Of a stretch of DNA of 54,584 bases, positions 43,909 to 52,150 are shown piece after piece. Both the position numbers and the translations under genes were made by a program. The stretch comes from Bacteroidales bacterium UBA6207. Its GTDB lineage: Bacteria; Bacteroidota; Bacteroidia; Bacteroidales; F082. The DNA lies in NCBI GenBank assembly GCA_002421995.1, contig DISP01000222.1, forward strand, positions 1-54,584. The letters run 5' to 3'. Position 1 is the first letter of the stretch, and each line of letters opens with the position of its first letter. Under the pieces are notes generated by a model that was given only the letters and a program-made list of their open reading frames with translations, ran no database searches and had not been told where the DNA came from.

Positions 43909-45624
43909 CTAAATGTTTTTCCTCCCCGGGATTGCTTCAATGAGTTTTTTGGTGTAGGCTGTCTGCGGATTTTCGTACAGCTCATCAGCTTCGGCCAACT
44001 CTTCTATTTTGCCCCGGTTCATCACCATCACGCGATCGGACATATAGCGAACCACACCCAAATCGTGCGAAATAAAAATATAGGTGAACCCATAATCCTG
44101 CTTGAGCCGGTTTAACAGGTTGAGTACCTGGGCCTGAACAGAAACATCAAGTGCAGAAACAGGTTCGTCGCAAATCACCAACTCAGGATTCACAGCCAGT
44201 GCGCGGGCAATACAAACACGCTGCCGCTGTCCGCCCGAAAACTCATGTGGGTAGCGTCTGTAGTGTGTTGCTTCTAGCCCAACTTGTTCGAGCAGCTCCA
44301 TCACCTTATCGCGCCGGGCCCGCGAACCGGCATGCAAACCATGCACTGTCATCGGTTCAAGGATAGCTTCACCAATGGCCATCCTTGGGTTTAGTGATGA
44401 ATAGGGATCTTGAAAAACAATCTGAAGCTGTTTGCGAAAAGTGCGCATATCACGCTTATTCAGTGCATTCACTACAATTCCCTTATACGAAACTTTACCA
44501 CCGGTGGGTTCCTGAAGCCGCAGAATGCTTCGACCCAGCGTTGTTTTGCCACAGCCTGATTCACCCACCAGACCCAATGTTTCGCCGGGGAAAACTTCAA
44601 AGCTCACATCATCCACAGCTTTGACGAACAGTGTGCTTTTCTTTAAAAAGCCATTTTGAACAGGATACCAGGTTTTCAAACCTTCAACCTTCAACAATGC
44701 CTCTCCGGAAAACATTGCTCGATGGAGCTGCTTTCGCTCTTCGGGATTGGTTTTTAAAGCTGTGGCCATTTCGCTCAATCCACCCGGCCATTTGTTTTCT
44801 AAAAACTCTTTCACAACAGGCAACCGCCGAAGTCGAATGCCTAACGGTGGTCTGCAAGCCAAAAGACCTTGCGTGTAGGGGTGTTGAGGATTGCCAAGCA
44901 CTTCCTTAACATTCCCTGACTCAACCACCTGACCTTTGTGCATCACAACTACTTTGTCGGCTATTTCGCCGATCACAGCAAGGTCATGGCTGATGAAAAT
45001 CATACCCATTCCTGTTTCATGCTGCAATTCTTTGAGTAGCAGTAGAATTTCTTTTTGAACGGTGACGTCAAGTGCCGTTGTTGGCTCATCAGCGATGAGA
45101 AGCTGCGGTTTGTTGGCTATGGCCATAGCAATCATCACGCGTTGTTTTTGTCCGCCCGACATTTGATGGGGCCAGGCTTCAAAATGCTGCTCAGGGCGCG
45201 GAAGCTTTACCCTTCTGAAAAGTTCGAGCACTTTTTCTTTTGCATCTTTGCGACTGATTTTCTGGTGTGTTTGTATGGCCTCCATCACCTGCTTGCCACA
45301 TCGCATCACGGGATTGAGTGAGGACATGGGTTCCTGAAAAATCATAGCCATCTTGCTTCCACGGGCCAGACGCATTTCCTCCGGATTCCAGTCAAGCACG
45401 TTTTGTCCGTCAAAAATAATTTCGTCCGCCGAAAATGTTGCTTGCCTGTTTGGCAACAACCGCATCAAAGCAAGCGAACTCACCGACTTACCTGAACCCG
45501 ATTCGCCCACAATACCCAATGTTTCACCTGCTTCAAGTCCAAAACTCACACCATGCACAGCTGCCTGCCATCTGTCTTCCTGCAGGAAGCTGACATTCAG
45601 ATTTTTTACCTTGAGCAATGACAT
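43909..45624 (-). CDS. OppD-OppF-like fused ABC transporter ATPase
   Basis: 571 residues from ATG 45624 (the first 20 codons of the longer frame are unconserved). Two nucleotide-binding domains in one chain. First: GESGSGKSVS, MSGGQKQRV, LLIADEPTTALD, then HPYTQGLLACRPP of the oligopeptide-type extension. Second: GESGCGKTTLG, FSGGQRQRV, LVICDEPVSALD, then TAYTKKLIEAIPG. This is the di/oligopeptide-import type (OppD + OppF). No permease or binding protein is linked. It is a common single-gene form in Bacteroidota; the substrate is inferred as peptides. Confidence 0.93.
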   Translation of the reverse strand: MSLLKVKNLNVSFLQEDRWQAAVHGVSFGLEAGETLGIVGESGSGKSVSSLALMRLLPNRQATFSADEIIFDGQNVLDWNPEEMRLARGSKMAMIFQEPMSSLNPVMRCGKQVMEAIQTHQKISRKDAKEKVLELFRRVKLPRPEQHFEAWPHQMSGGQKQRVMIAMAIANKPQLLIADEPTTALDVTVQKEILLLLKELQHETGMGMIFISHDLAVIGEIADKVVVMHKGQVVESGNVKEVLGNPQHPYTQGLLACRPPLGIRLRRLPVVKEFLENKWPGGLSEMATALKTNPEERKQLHRAMFSGEALLKVEGLKTWYPVQNGFLKKSTLFVKAVDDVSFEVFPGETLGLVGESGCGKTTLGRSILRLQEPTGGKVSYKGIVVNALNKRDMRTFRKQLQIVFQDPYSSLNPRMAIGEAILEPMTVHGLHAGSRARRDKVMELLEQVGLEATHYRRYPHEFSGGQRQRVCIARALAVNPELVICDEPVSALDVSVQAQVLNLLNRLKQDYGFTYIFISHDLGVVRYMSDRVMVMNRGKIEELAEADELYENPQTAYTKKLIEAIPGRKNI

Positions 45625-45821
45625 TTGGTTAACAATTGTTACAAAAGGCAAATGTACAGGATTCACCCTATTTGTTTTGACCAATCTTTCTTTTACAACC
45701 GATTATCGGTGTTTTTTGACCTTTTATCGGTTTTGACAAAAAACGCATCCAACTTTAAGCTTAATTTGGTCTTTCATAATAAGAGGTTTTGCTTTTCAAA
45801 GGGCGTTCTAATAAACATTTA

Positions 45822-46901
45822 ATGATGGGTTATCCGATAAAAAGATATCTGCCACTCTTGTCATTGCTGGGTATAATTGTTGCACTACTTTTCTTGCCTA
45901 TTCGTGTACCTTTTGGTTTTCGCACAATGGGATTCATTCGCCCAGAACGTCAATGGAGTCTCAAAACTGATTTTGACGGAAACTATGTGGGTGAAACACG
46001 TAATTTCCGGCTTGGAGGTGTTGAATCAGTGGTTAGCTATCGTTTTGAACGTGGTGATATTGCAACACTTCTTTTGGGTGGTTTAGATGGAGAAAACAGT
46101 ATTATCCAACCAGGCGAAACCTTAGGTTCAATACGCTCGGTACGCAGCAAAGAACTTTTGCAGCAAAAAGAAAACATGCTTTCAGTTGCTATGAAAGAAT
46201 TACAGGCAGGGATTTCTCCTGAAAAAACCGAAGTGCTCGAACAGTTACAACAGCAAATAAAATCAACAGAAGTTCAGTTGGAATTTACAAAGGCACAATT
46301 TGATCGAATCAACCAATTGTTTCTCGACAGTCTCGTGCCTGCCACCACATTCGAGACAGAAAAAACAAATTATCTGAGAGCTTTCGCTGAAAACGAAATA
46401 GCCAAAAGCAATTATCAATCAGCACTTTCGGGTGTCAAACCTGACGAAGCCCGACTGCTCGAGGAGAAAATGAACAACCTTATAAAAGAACTTGAATTTG
46501 TGGAGCAAACCAATGAAGCCTACACACTCACCGCTCCATTCGGTGGCAAACTTCAAATGTTTGCAATTACAGGCGAAGGTGGGGAATATCTGTCAATCAC
46601 CGATACTGCAACCTTCATTTTGTATGCTCCGGTGAAGCTCCAGTTTTTACCCTATATTAGCAAAGAAACCCATCTGGAATTCCTTATTCAGGGAACTGAT
46701 ATTGCTTGCAAAGCCCGTATTTTTTCTATTGGAGATAATACAGAAACATTTAACGGCCAGCAACTTGTGTTTGTGAAGGCTTTGGTTGAAGACCCTGATC
46801 GGATTGCATTGAACGGCCTTTCGGTACAATGTCAGTTTTCCGGAGAAAATATAAGCATCAGGGAATATATTACCCGAACCCTGAAACTTTATCTGCAATA
46901 A
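45822..46901 (+). CDS. HlyD-like membrane fusion protein
   Basis: 359 residues from ATG 45822 (or the next codon, 45825; an upstream TTG would add 11 unlike residues). One N-terminal transmembrane helix (LLSLLGIIVALLFLPI), then a half beta-barrel/lipoyl part (GFIRPERQWSLKTDFDGNYV, SIIQPGETLGSIRS), a coiled-coil hairpin of about 100 residues (KENMLSVAMKELQAGISPEK, SNYQSALSGVKPDEARLLEE) and again a barrel (LTAPFGGKLQMFAITGEGGE). This is the layout of efflux adaptors. The window has no ABC or RND pump beside it. First gene of a tight operon with the VTC and DUF4956 genes (2 nt and 6 nt gaps). Confidence 0.85.
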   Translation: MMGYPIKRYLPLLSLLGIIVALLFLPIRVPFGFRTMGFIRPERQWSLKTDFDGNYVGETRNFRLGGVESVVSYRFERGDIATLLLGGLDGENSIIQPGETLGSIRSVRSKELLQQKENMLSVAMKELQAGISPEKTEVLEQLQQQIKSTEVQLEFTKAQFDRINQLFLDSLVPATTFETEKTNYLRAFAENEIAKSNYQSALSGVKPDEARLLEEKMNNLIKELEFVEQTNEAYTLTAPFGGKLQMFAITGEGGEYLSITDTATFILYAPVKLQFLPYISKETHLEFLIQGTDIACKARIFSIGDNTETFNGQQLVFVKALVEDPDRIALNGLSVQCQFSGENISIREYITRTLKLYLQ

Positions 46902-46903
46902 CA

Positions 46904-47683
46904 ATGACGCTCCGGTACGAATACAAATATTTTGTTCCAAACAATAAGATGGACCTGCTGCGTCAAATGATCAGCTCATTTGTGAAGCACGACAAATATT
47001 GTATCAACGCTGACAATCATCAATATACAGTAAGAAGTATTTATTTTGACACCTCTGATTTTGCCTGCTATTTTGAAAAAGTGGAGGGAATAAAGCACCG
47101 TAAAAAATTCAGACTGAGGGGCTACGGTACAAAAGAGACCGAAAATGACGCTGTTTTTTTTGAGATCAAAAGAAAGTATGAAGATCCAATTCTAAAAAAC
47201 CGTGCTCCGGCAACGTTTAATACAGCACTTAATTTCATTTCAGGACTTGGATTTAATGAGTACCGGCCCGACACATTAAAGTTTCCCCAAGCCTCTGAGG
47301 ATTTGAAAAGGTTTTTTTTTCATTACCACAACAGTCGCTTGCATCCCGTCATACTTATCATCTATGAAAGAGAAGCTTTTCTTGGAGTTCATGACGAAAG
47401 CATCCGCATCACTTTTGATAAAAACCTGAGAAGCATTGCCTTTCCCGAAATCAGCTCCTTATACGATGAAGAAAAAGTCAGACATTCGCTATCCGGACAG
47501 TTTATTCTGGAAGTGAAGTTTAACGACCATTTCCCTGCCTGGATGAAGCCTGTAATTGCTTCGTTGGGTCTGGTAAGAAAGTCAGCATCAAAGTATGTCA
47601 TCACAATAGATACCCACAATTTTATTAAACCCAAAAAACTTCCTTCGGTTTATTTCAGAAGCCGCAGAAGCCCTAATTTTTGA
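46904..47683 (+). CDS. Polyphosphate polymerase domain (VTC) protein
   Basis: 259 residues from ATG 46904; the longer open frame upstream overlaps the HlyD gene. The VTC tunnel is seen in LRYEYKYFVPNNKM, VRSIYFDTSDFACYFEK, KHRKKFRLRGYG, AVFFEIKRKYE, HPVILIIYERE, IRITFDKNLRS and ILEVKFNDHFPAW; the basic and acidic residues that line the tunnel (R-Y-E-x-K, K-x-R-x-R, E-I-K, E-x-K) are kept. Family members build polyphosphate from ATP; here probably membrane-associated through its neighbour DUF4956. VTC and DUF4956 are a known recurrent pair (recall). Confidence 0.9.
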   Translation: MTLRYEYKYFVPNNKMDLLRQMISSFVKHDKYCINADNHQYTVRSIYFDTSDFACYFEKVEGIKHRKKFRLRGYGTKETENDAVFFEIKRKYEDPILKNRAPATFNTALNFISGLGFNEYRPDTLKFPQASEDLKRFFFHYHNSRLHPVILIIYEREAFLGVHDESIRITFDKNLRSIAFPEISSLYDEEKVRHSLSGQFILEVKFNDHFPAWMKPVIASLGLVRKSASKYVITIDTHNFIKPKKLPSVYFRSRRSPNF

Positions 47684-47689
47684 TTGGTT

Positions 47690-48379
47690 ATGTTTGAAGA
47701 ATTCCAACAGTTGGATCTGTTCCCAATAACTATTTATACCGTGATCGGAAATCTGGTAGTCTCATTTCTTTGTGGTATAGTTATCTCGTTGGTTTATAGG
47801 TTCGTGTACAAAGGCCCCAGCTATTCTGTGACATTTGTCAATTCACTTGTAATACTTTCAATGATTACTTCAGTGGTCATCCTTGTCATTGGAAACAATC
47901 TGGCCAGAGCATTCGGATTGGTGGGTGCAATGTCAATCATTCGGTTTCGTACTGCAGTGAGGGACGTACAGGATATTGTTTTTATCTTCTTCGCACTCAG
48001 TATAGGTATGGCAACCGGTGTAGGCCTTTATTCTGTCGCAATAACCGGTACACTCCTTATTAGTTTGGCGATAATATTGCTTTCACTTTCCAATTTTGGA
48101 TCAGTTCGCAAAAGAGAGTTCATGCTTCAACTTACCTACTACAGTAGTCCTGAAAACGATCAGCTAATTGACCAGATAATCAGGCGACACTGCAAAAAAG
48201 TTAAACTCGTGAATTTGAAAAATGTTGGCTCTGAAAATGTGATAGAAGCTTTTTACCACATTTCACTCAAGCAGGAAAAGAAAAACACACTTCTTCTTAC
48301 TGATCTGAGTACTTCTGCCAAAGTGCTAAATGTGAATCTTTATTTTGATGAGGACGATGTGAACCCACCAACTTATTGA
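47690..48379 (+). CDS. DUF4956 membrane protein
   Basis: 229 residues from ATG 47690. Four transmembrane segments near the N-terminus (TIYTVIGNLVVSFLCGIVIS, FVNSLVILSMITSVVILVIG, DIVFIFFALSIGMATGVGLY, AITGTLLISLAIILLSL), with the family signature RAFGLVGAMSIIRFRT and AVRDVQDIV between. The last 95 residues are a soluble alpha/beta domain of ferredoxin-like pattern. DUF4956 proteins are usually beside VTC polymerases and are thought to hold them at the membrane or to conduct the product, but this is unproven. Third gene of the operon. Confidence 0.9.
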   Translation: MFEEFQQLDLFPITIYTVIGNLVVSFLCGIVISLVYRFVYKGPSYSVTFVNSLVILSMITSVVILVIGNNLARAFGLVGAMSIIRFRTAVRDVQDIVFIFFALSIGMATGVGLYSVAITGTLLISLAIILLSLSNFGSVRKREFMLQLTYYSSPENDQLIDQIIRRHCKKVKLVNLKNVGSENVIEAFYHISLKQEKKNTLLLTDLSTSAKVLNVNLYFDEDDVNPPTY

Positions 48380-48633
48380 TCCTTATACCCATCATTCAAC
48401 GCTCGGTTTTTTTTCTATTTTTCTGGTAAAAATTTCCAGATAAAATAAAATCCGCACATAAAAGCCAAGAATCTACACTTCTTTATTTTGTTGATTAATA
48501 GATGTTTATTCGTTTTCAACCGTTTAACAACAGTTGTTTTCGTATCTAACCGGATATTAAACGACTCAGGATATTTAGCCGCTGTAATTTTGCCTCATCA
48601 TTCGTTCAATTGTCTAACTAAAAACTTGAAACC

Positions 48634-48963
48634 ATGACAACAATGAGAAACTCCGTACAACTGATCGGAAACGCAGGCAGCGATCCTGAAGTAAAAACAC
48701 TCGCAAACGACAACAAGATGGCACGCTTCAGCCTTGCCACCAACGAGCACTACACCAACCAAAAAGGCGAGCGCGTTGAAGAAACACAGTGGCACCGCGT
48801 ACTTGCCTGGGGCAAGACAGCCGAAATCATCGAAAAGGAAGTAAAAAAAGGCCGGCGCATGATCCTCAACGGGAAATTGGTGAACAACAACTGGACCGAC
48901 AAAGAAGGCAACAAACACCAGAGCGTAGAGGTGCAGGCCATGGAAGTTGCATTTTTTTCGTAA
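48634..48963 (+). CDS. ssb: Single-stranded DNA-binding protein (copy 1, no acidic tail)
   Basis: 109 residues. OB fold: NSVQLIGNAGSDPEVK, MARFSLATNEHY, TQWHRVLAWGKTAEIIEKEVKKG, GKLVNNNWTDKEGNKH and a final VEVQAMEVAFFS. It ends right after the OB fold; the disordered linker and the acidic D-D-D-x-P-F tip that recruits repair and replication partners are missing. Another ssb follows 50 nt later. A TAATTTTG -7 box lies at 48585-48592, 42 nt upstream of the start. Confidence 0.93.
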   Translation: MTTMRNSVQLIGNAGSDPEVKTLANDNKMARFSLATNEHYTNQKGERVEETQWHRVLAWGKTAEIIEKEVKKGRRMILNGKLVNNNWTDKEGNKHQSVEVQAMEVAFFS

Positions 48964-49013
48964 ACAATCATTAAACTAACTCACTCATTAATAACTCAAT
49001 ACACTTACATACA

Positions 49014-49355
49014 ATGAAAACTTCTGACAACACAATTCAGCTGATTGGCCGCCCCGGCACCGAACCCATCATAAAACAATTTGACAACAATGGTCTTGTA
49101 GCCCGCTTCTCTTTTGCCACCAGCGAGCAAACGACAGACGAAGAAGGCAAAAGCAGCTGGACCACTCGCTGGCACAAAATAGTTGCCTGGGGCAAAAATG
49201 CAACACTTGTACAGCAAAAAGTTAGAAAAGGCGCAAAAATGAGCATCGTGGGCAAGGCCTGTGTTCGCCAGTATGCCGACAAAGACGGCGTGCTGAAAGA
49301 AGTGAACGAGATCCAGCTTTATAACCTCAGCCTGTTGCAAAACGAACCGGCATAG
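49014..49355 (+). CDS. Single-stranded DNA-binding protein (copy 2, no acidic tail)
   Basis: 113 residues, tandem paralogue of the gene 50 nt upstream. OB fold: NTIQLIGRPGTEPIIK, VARFSFATSEQT, TRWHKIVAWGKNATLVQQKVRKG, GKACVRQYADKDG and the final EIQLYNLSLLQNEPA. It also lacks the acidic C-terminal tip. Strand and motif positions line up with copy 1, but the sequences differ at more than half of sites. A terminator follows, so both genes form one transcript. Confidence 0.92.
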   Translation: MKTSDNTIQLIGRPGTEPIIKQFDNNGLVARFSFATSEQTTDEEGKSSWTTRWHKIVAWGKNATLVQQKVRKGAKMSIVGKACVRQYADKDGVLKEVNEIQLYNLSLLQNEPA

Positions 49356-49375
49356 AAACAAGCTTCATCCTACCC

Positions 49376-49407
49376 AAAAAAGCTGCCCTTTGTGGCGGCT
49401 TTTTTTA
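49376..49407 (+). terminator. Terminator of the ssb pair
   Basis: Stem AAAAAAGCTGCC/GGCGGCTTTTTT (one G-T pair; 49376-49387 with 49394-49405), 6-nt loop, T-run. Confidence 0.85.
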
Positions 49408-49429
49408 TTTATTTAATTTTCTAATGATG

Positions 49430-49437
49430 TATATTTG
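49430..49437 (+). promoter_or_regulatory. Likely -7 box of comF
   Basis: TATATTTG fits TAnnTTTG and lies 28 nt upstream of the ATG at 49465. An alternative TTG start at 49435 would be inside this box. Confidence 0.45.
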
Positions 49438-49464
49438 TGGTTCAAAACATTCACAACCATCGAA

Positions 49465-50157
49465 ATGGCAAGTTTTTTCCAACCACTTTTGGCTTTGCTA
49501 TATCCGGAATTGTGTCCTGCCTGCGGGCAATTGCTTACAAGCGATGAGCAAACAATTTGCCTCAGTTGTCGTTTTTTGTTGCCTCGTACGGGTTACGAAA
49601 AGGTTCACGACAACCCGATTGCACGAATGTTTTGGGGACGAACGCACCTTCATGCCGCCACTGCATGTTTTTTCTTTGCCAAACAAGGTCGCGTTCAACA
49701 CCTGATACATGAGCTTAAATACCGAAGCAATAAGGAAGCCGGCCTGTTTTTAGGCGAGGAAATGGCGAAAGAGATGGCGGCATCAGAAATATTCAGCGGC
49801 ATTGACTATCTGGTGCCTGTGCCGCTTCATCCCAAAAAGTTAAGAACAAGAGGCTACAACCAGAGCGAAGTGCTGGCGATGGGAATGTTGAAAAACATTC
49901 ATGCTCAGCTGAGTACAGATAACCTGGTGCGTGCTGTTGCAACGGATACCCAAACAAAAAAATCGAGAGAGGCCCGCTGGAAAAATGTTAAAGACATCTT
50001 TGTTCTGAAAAATCCGGCAATGTTCGAAGGAAAACACATCTTGCTTATTGATGATGTGGTAACAACCGGAAGCACCATCGAGGCATGCGCCAATGTGCTG
50101 GCCGATGTGTCGGCAATCAAAATCAGCGTTGCAGCTGCCGCTTGTCCAGCGTCCTGA
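49465..50157 (+). CDS. comF: ComF-family phosphoribosyltransferase-like protein
   Basis: 230 residues from ATG 49465. N-terminal double zinc ribbon: YPELCPACGQLLTSDEQTICLSCRF (split here; C-x2-C pairs). Then the ComF text HELKYRSNKEAG and YLVPVPLHPKKLRTRGYNQSEVLA, and the PRPP-binding ILLIDDVVTTGSTIEACA. ComF proteins help uptake of DNA in naturally competent species and are widely kept elsewhere with unclear role. Its last 35 nt overlap the end of the convergent acyltransferase gene. Confidence 0.93.
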   Translation: MASFFQPLLALLYPELCPACGQLLTSDEQTICLSCRFLLPRTGYEKVHDNPIARMFWGRTHLHAATACFFFAKQGRVQHLIHELKYRSNKEAGLFLGEEMAKEMAASEIFSGIDYLVPVPLHPKKLRTRGYNQSEVLAMGMLKNIHAQLSTDNLVRAVATDTQTKKSREARWKNVKDIFVLKNPAMFEGKHILLIDDVVTTGSTIEACANVLADVSAIKISVAAAACPAS

Positions 50158-51202
50158 TTTTTTGCTTTAGTTTAATCCATTGCAATGTTAGAAAACTACT
50201 CATAACCAGTGTGATAAGAAATATTATCAACAATTGTAACGGAAAAAGACTTTGATAAAACCAAGTTGCAAGGTTTCCGATAATGAGCCACTGAAACACA
50301 TAAAAGGGAGTTACATGCTTACCGGCCCATGCGAGCCACCGAAGCACCTTTGAATGGTATTCCGGGTTGATAATTAACCGCATAAGCGCAACCTCCCACA
50401 GCACAAAAGCCAGATTCCACAACACAAGCAAGCCGTTGTGATGGTAGTATCGCTGTAGGTTTGAAACGGCATCGAATCCGTAAATAAATGTTGCAATCAA
50501 CAATGAAGTTAGCACAATAAAAACGCTGATCCATTGTCGTTCCGTCAATTTTGAAATCAGAAATTTTTCAGAAAGAATGCTTGAAATAACTCCGGCAACA
50601 GGATAAGCACCCCATGGGAAAAAGGGAAAATAAGACCATGTTTGATTGCCGTAGAAGTAAGCCTGAAGATAGCGAACCCATTGAATTTGACCGTTGTATG
50701 CAGGTATAATCTGGTTTGACAAACCCAGAACAATAAACATTAAAATCCAGTAAACCAAGCGGTCACCTATTACACGTTTGGCCACGGCAATCAAAATGAG
50801 GCTCAATCCGGCCAGAAAAAAAATATCAACTCCGAAAATGTAAGGCCAAATATTCAACGCAATTTGTTTGGTCAACAGCCTGATGATCAAATGAAAGTTA
50901 AGTCCCAAATTTAACAAAAAGCCATACAAAATCAGGCGAAGTCCCCGGGTGATCTGACTGATAAATGTCGGTTTTGACGAAAAAGCATAGAACCCCATCA
51001 AAACCATGAAGACAGGTGCTGCCGGCGAGCCGCCTAAGAACAAACTCCATTTTCCGGCCAGACTATTTTGCCAAATGGTGTTCGAAAACAGCTCCGTGAT
51101 GTGAACCTGAACCATCATTAACACAGCAATTCCCTTTAGAAGATCGGCATGCAGGTTGCGACCAGTGTTTGAGTTTGTGGTTTTTTTCGGATTAAGGTTC
51201 AT
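50123..51202 (-). CDS. Membrane acyltransferase (heparan N-acetyltransferase/acyltransferase-3-like)
   Basis: 359 residues with about ten hydrophobic segments. The start DLLKGIAVLMMVQVHITELF resembles the RxxxxRGIAVxxMVxxH start of acyltransferase families, followed by WSLFLGGSPAAPVFMVLMGF. The PF07786 (heparan-alpha-glucosaminide acetyltransferase-type) and acyltransferase-3 families share this; I cannot separate them. It would move an acyl group to a sugar or lipid at the inner membrane. The promoter on the minus strand is clear. No glycan-pathway gene is adjacent. Confidence 0.75.
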   Translation of the reverse strand: MNLNPKKTTNSNTGRNLHADLLKGIAVLMMVQVHITELFSNTIWQNSLAGKWSLFLGGSPAAPVFMVLMGFYAFSSKPTFISQITRGLRLILYGFLLNLGLNFHLIIRLLTKQIALNIWPYIFGVDIFFLAGLSLILIAVAKRVIGDRLVYWILMFIVLGLSNQIIPAYNGQIQWVRYLQAYFYGNQTWSYFPFFPWGAYPVAGVISSILSEKFLISKLTERQWISVFIVLTSLLIATFIYGFDAVSNLQRYYHHNGLLVLWNLAFVLWEVALMRLIINPEYHSKVLRWLAWAGKHVTPFYVFQWLIIGNLATWFYQSLFPLQLLIIFLITLVMSSFLTLQWIKLKQKIRTLDKRQLQR

Positions 51203-51221
51203 CAGACGCTAATTTCAACCG

Positions 51222-51253
51222 CAAACTTAACTTAAAACACAACTTTATTCAAG
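51222..51253 (-). promoter_or_regulatory. Promoter of the acyltransferase gene
   Basis: On the minus strand CTTG, 20 nt, TAAGTTTG (51222-51229): correct spacing for the Bacteroidota consensus. Confidence 0.6.
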
Positions 51254-51316
51254 GGTTCTTAAAATCTTGTACAAAACCCTTCTAATTCTGTAATCCAACA
51301 CGCTCAATCATTTATC

Positions 51317-51324
51317 TACCTTTG
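51317..51324 (+). promoter_or_regulatory. Likely -7 box of the small secreted protein
   Basis: TACCTTTG, 22 nt before the ATG at 51347; no -33 partner at correct spacing. Confidence 0.5.
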
Positions 51325-51346
51325 CAATAAATATAAATCCTTTATT

Positions 51347-52141
51347 ATGCGTTTGGCTTTTACACTTTCGTTTTTTCTATTCACCCTCTTCCTCGCAGCA
51401 AGTTATCAAGGCTATTCTCAAATTACTTTGGAAGCAACATATTCACAATCAGGAACATATACACAGCTTCCGCTTTCAGGCACAAAGTTTTATCTGATGG
51501 ATGTTGTGAACTCAAAATGCTTGATTAACAACGCGAACCATACAAACTGGAAAACGATCAATTTGGCTGTGCCTGCAAACAATTACCTCTACGATATTAA
51601 ATATCTAAGTGAGAACCTTTTTACCACCGACAATAGCCTTTGTCTGGCCTATGTTTACTACAATTACAACTCAACAGGGCAGTATTACTCTTACACGGCA
51701 AAAGTTGTAAAAGAGAACGGAAGTGTATTGTTGACAATTCCCGGATGTCAATACCTGTATGTATATACAATGAATGATGGGAGTACAAAGTTGATAACCT
51801 ACAGCTACGACAACTCAGTTTATCCAAGCACCATACAAACAGCGGTTTACAATCTTCCGGGCGCCCTTGTTGCTGCGCCTGAGAAGCAAACAGAACCCCT
51901 GTTTGCCATTCCAAATCCTGCCCAGCAGGCAGTGAGAATTCCATATCAGCTGCCTGCCGAAATACACAATGCCAATCTTGAGCTTTTAGATGTAAATGGC
52001 AAAAAACTTAGAAGTTTTTTCCTGAACGATCAGCAAGGTTCATTGTCAATCGGTTTGGAAACTTTTCCAAGAGGAACTTATTTCTATTTCATCGAAGCTG
52101 AGAATTATCGCTCTGCAACCGGTAAACTCATTGTGAATTAA
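51347..52141 (+). CDS. Small secreted protein with type IX sorting domain
   Basis: 264 residues. Signal peptide to about residue 26 (LFLAASYQGYSQ). The middle 140 residues are beta-rich and very Tyr/Asn-rich (YLYDIKYLSEN, YVYYNYNSTGQYYSYTA), resembling propeller or jelly-roll strands, with no named domain. Residues about 185-264 form a type IX C-terminal sorting domain (FAIPNPAQQAVRIPYQ, LLDVNGKKLRSF, FPRGTYFYFIEAENY, GKLIVN). It should be exported through the type IX system that includes PorZ. Function unknown. Confidence 0.85.
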   Translation: MRLAFTLSFFLFTLFLAASYQGYSQITLEATYSQSGTYTQLPLSGTKFYLMDVVNSKCLINNANHTNWKTINLAVPANNYLYDIKYLSENLFTTDNSLCLAYVYYNYNSTGQYYSYTAKVVKENGSVLLTIPGCQYLYVYTMNDGSTKLITYSYDNSVYPSTIQTAVYNLPGALVAAPEKQTEPLFAIPNPAQQAVRIPYQLPAEIHNANLELLDVNGKKLRSFFLNDQQGSLSIGLETFPRGTYFYFIEAENYRSATGKLIVN

Positions 52142-52150
52142 ACGTTTGTA

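Noticed and set aside
43909..45624. Fusion of OppD and OppF as a novelty
   Set aside because: Fused forms of this ATPase are common in Bacteroidota; no permease is needed nearby.
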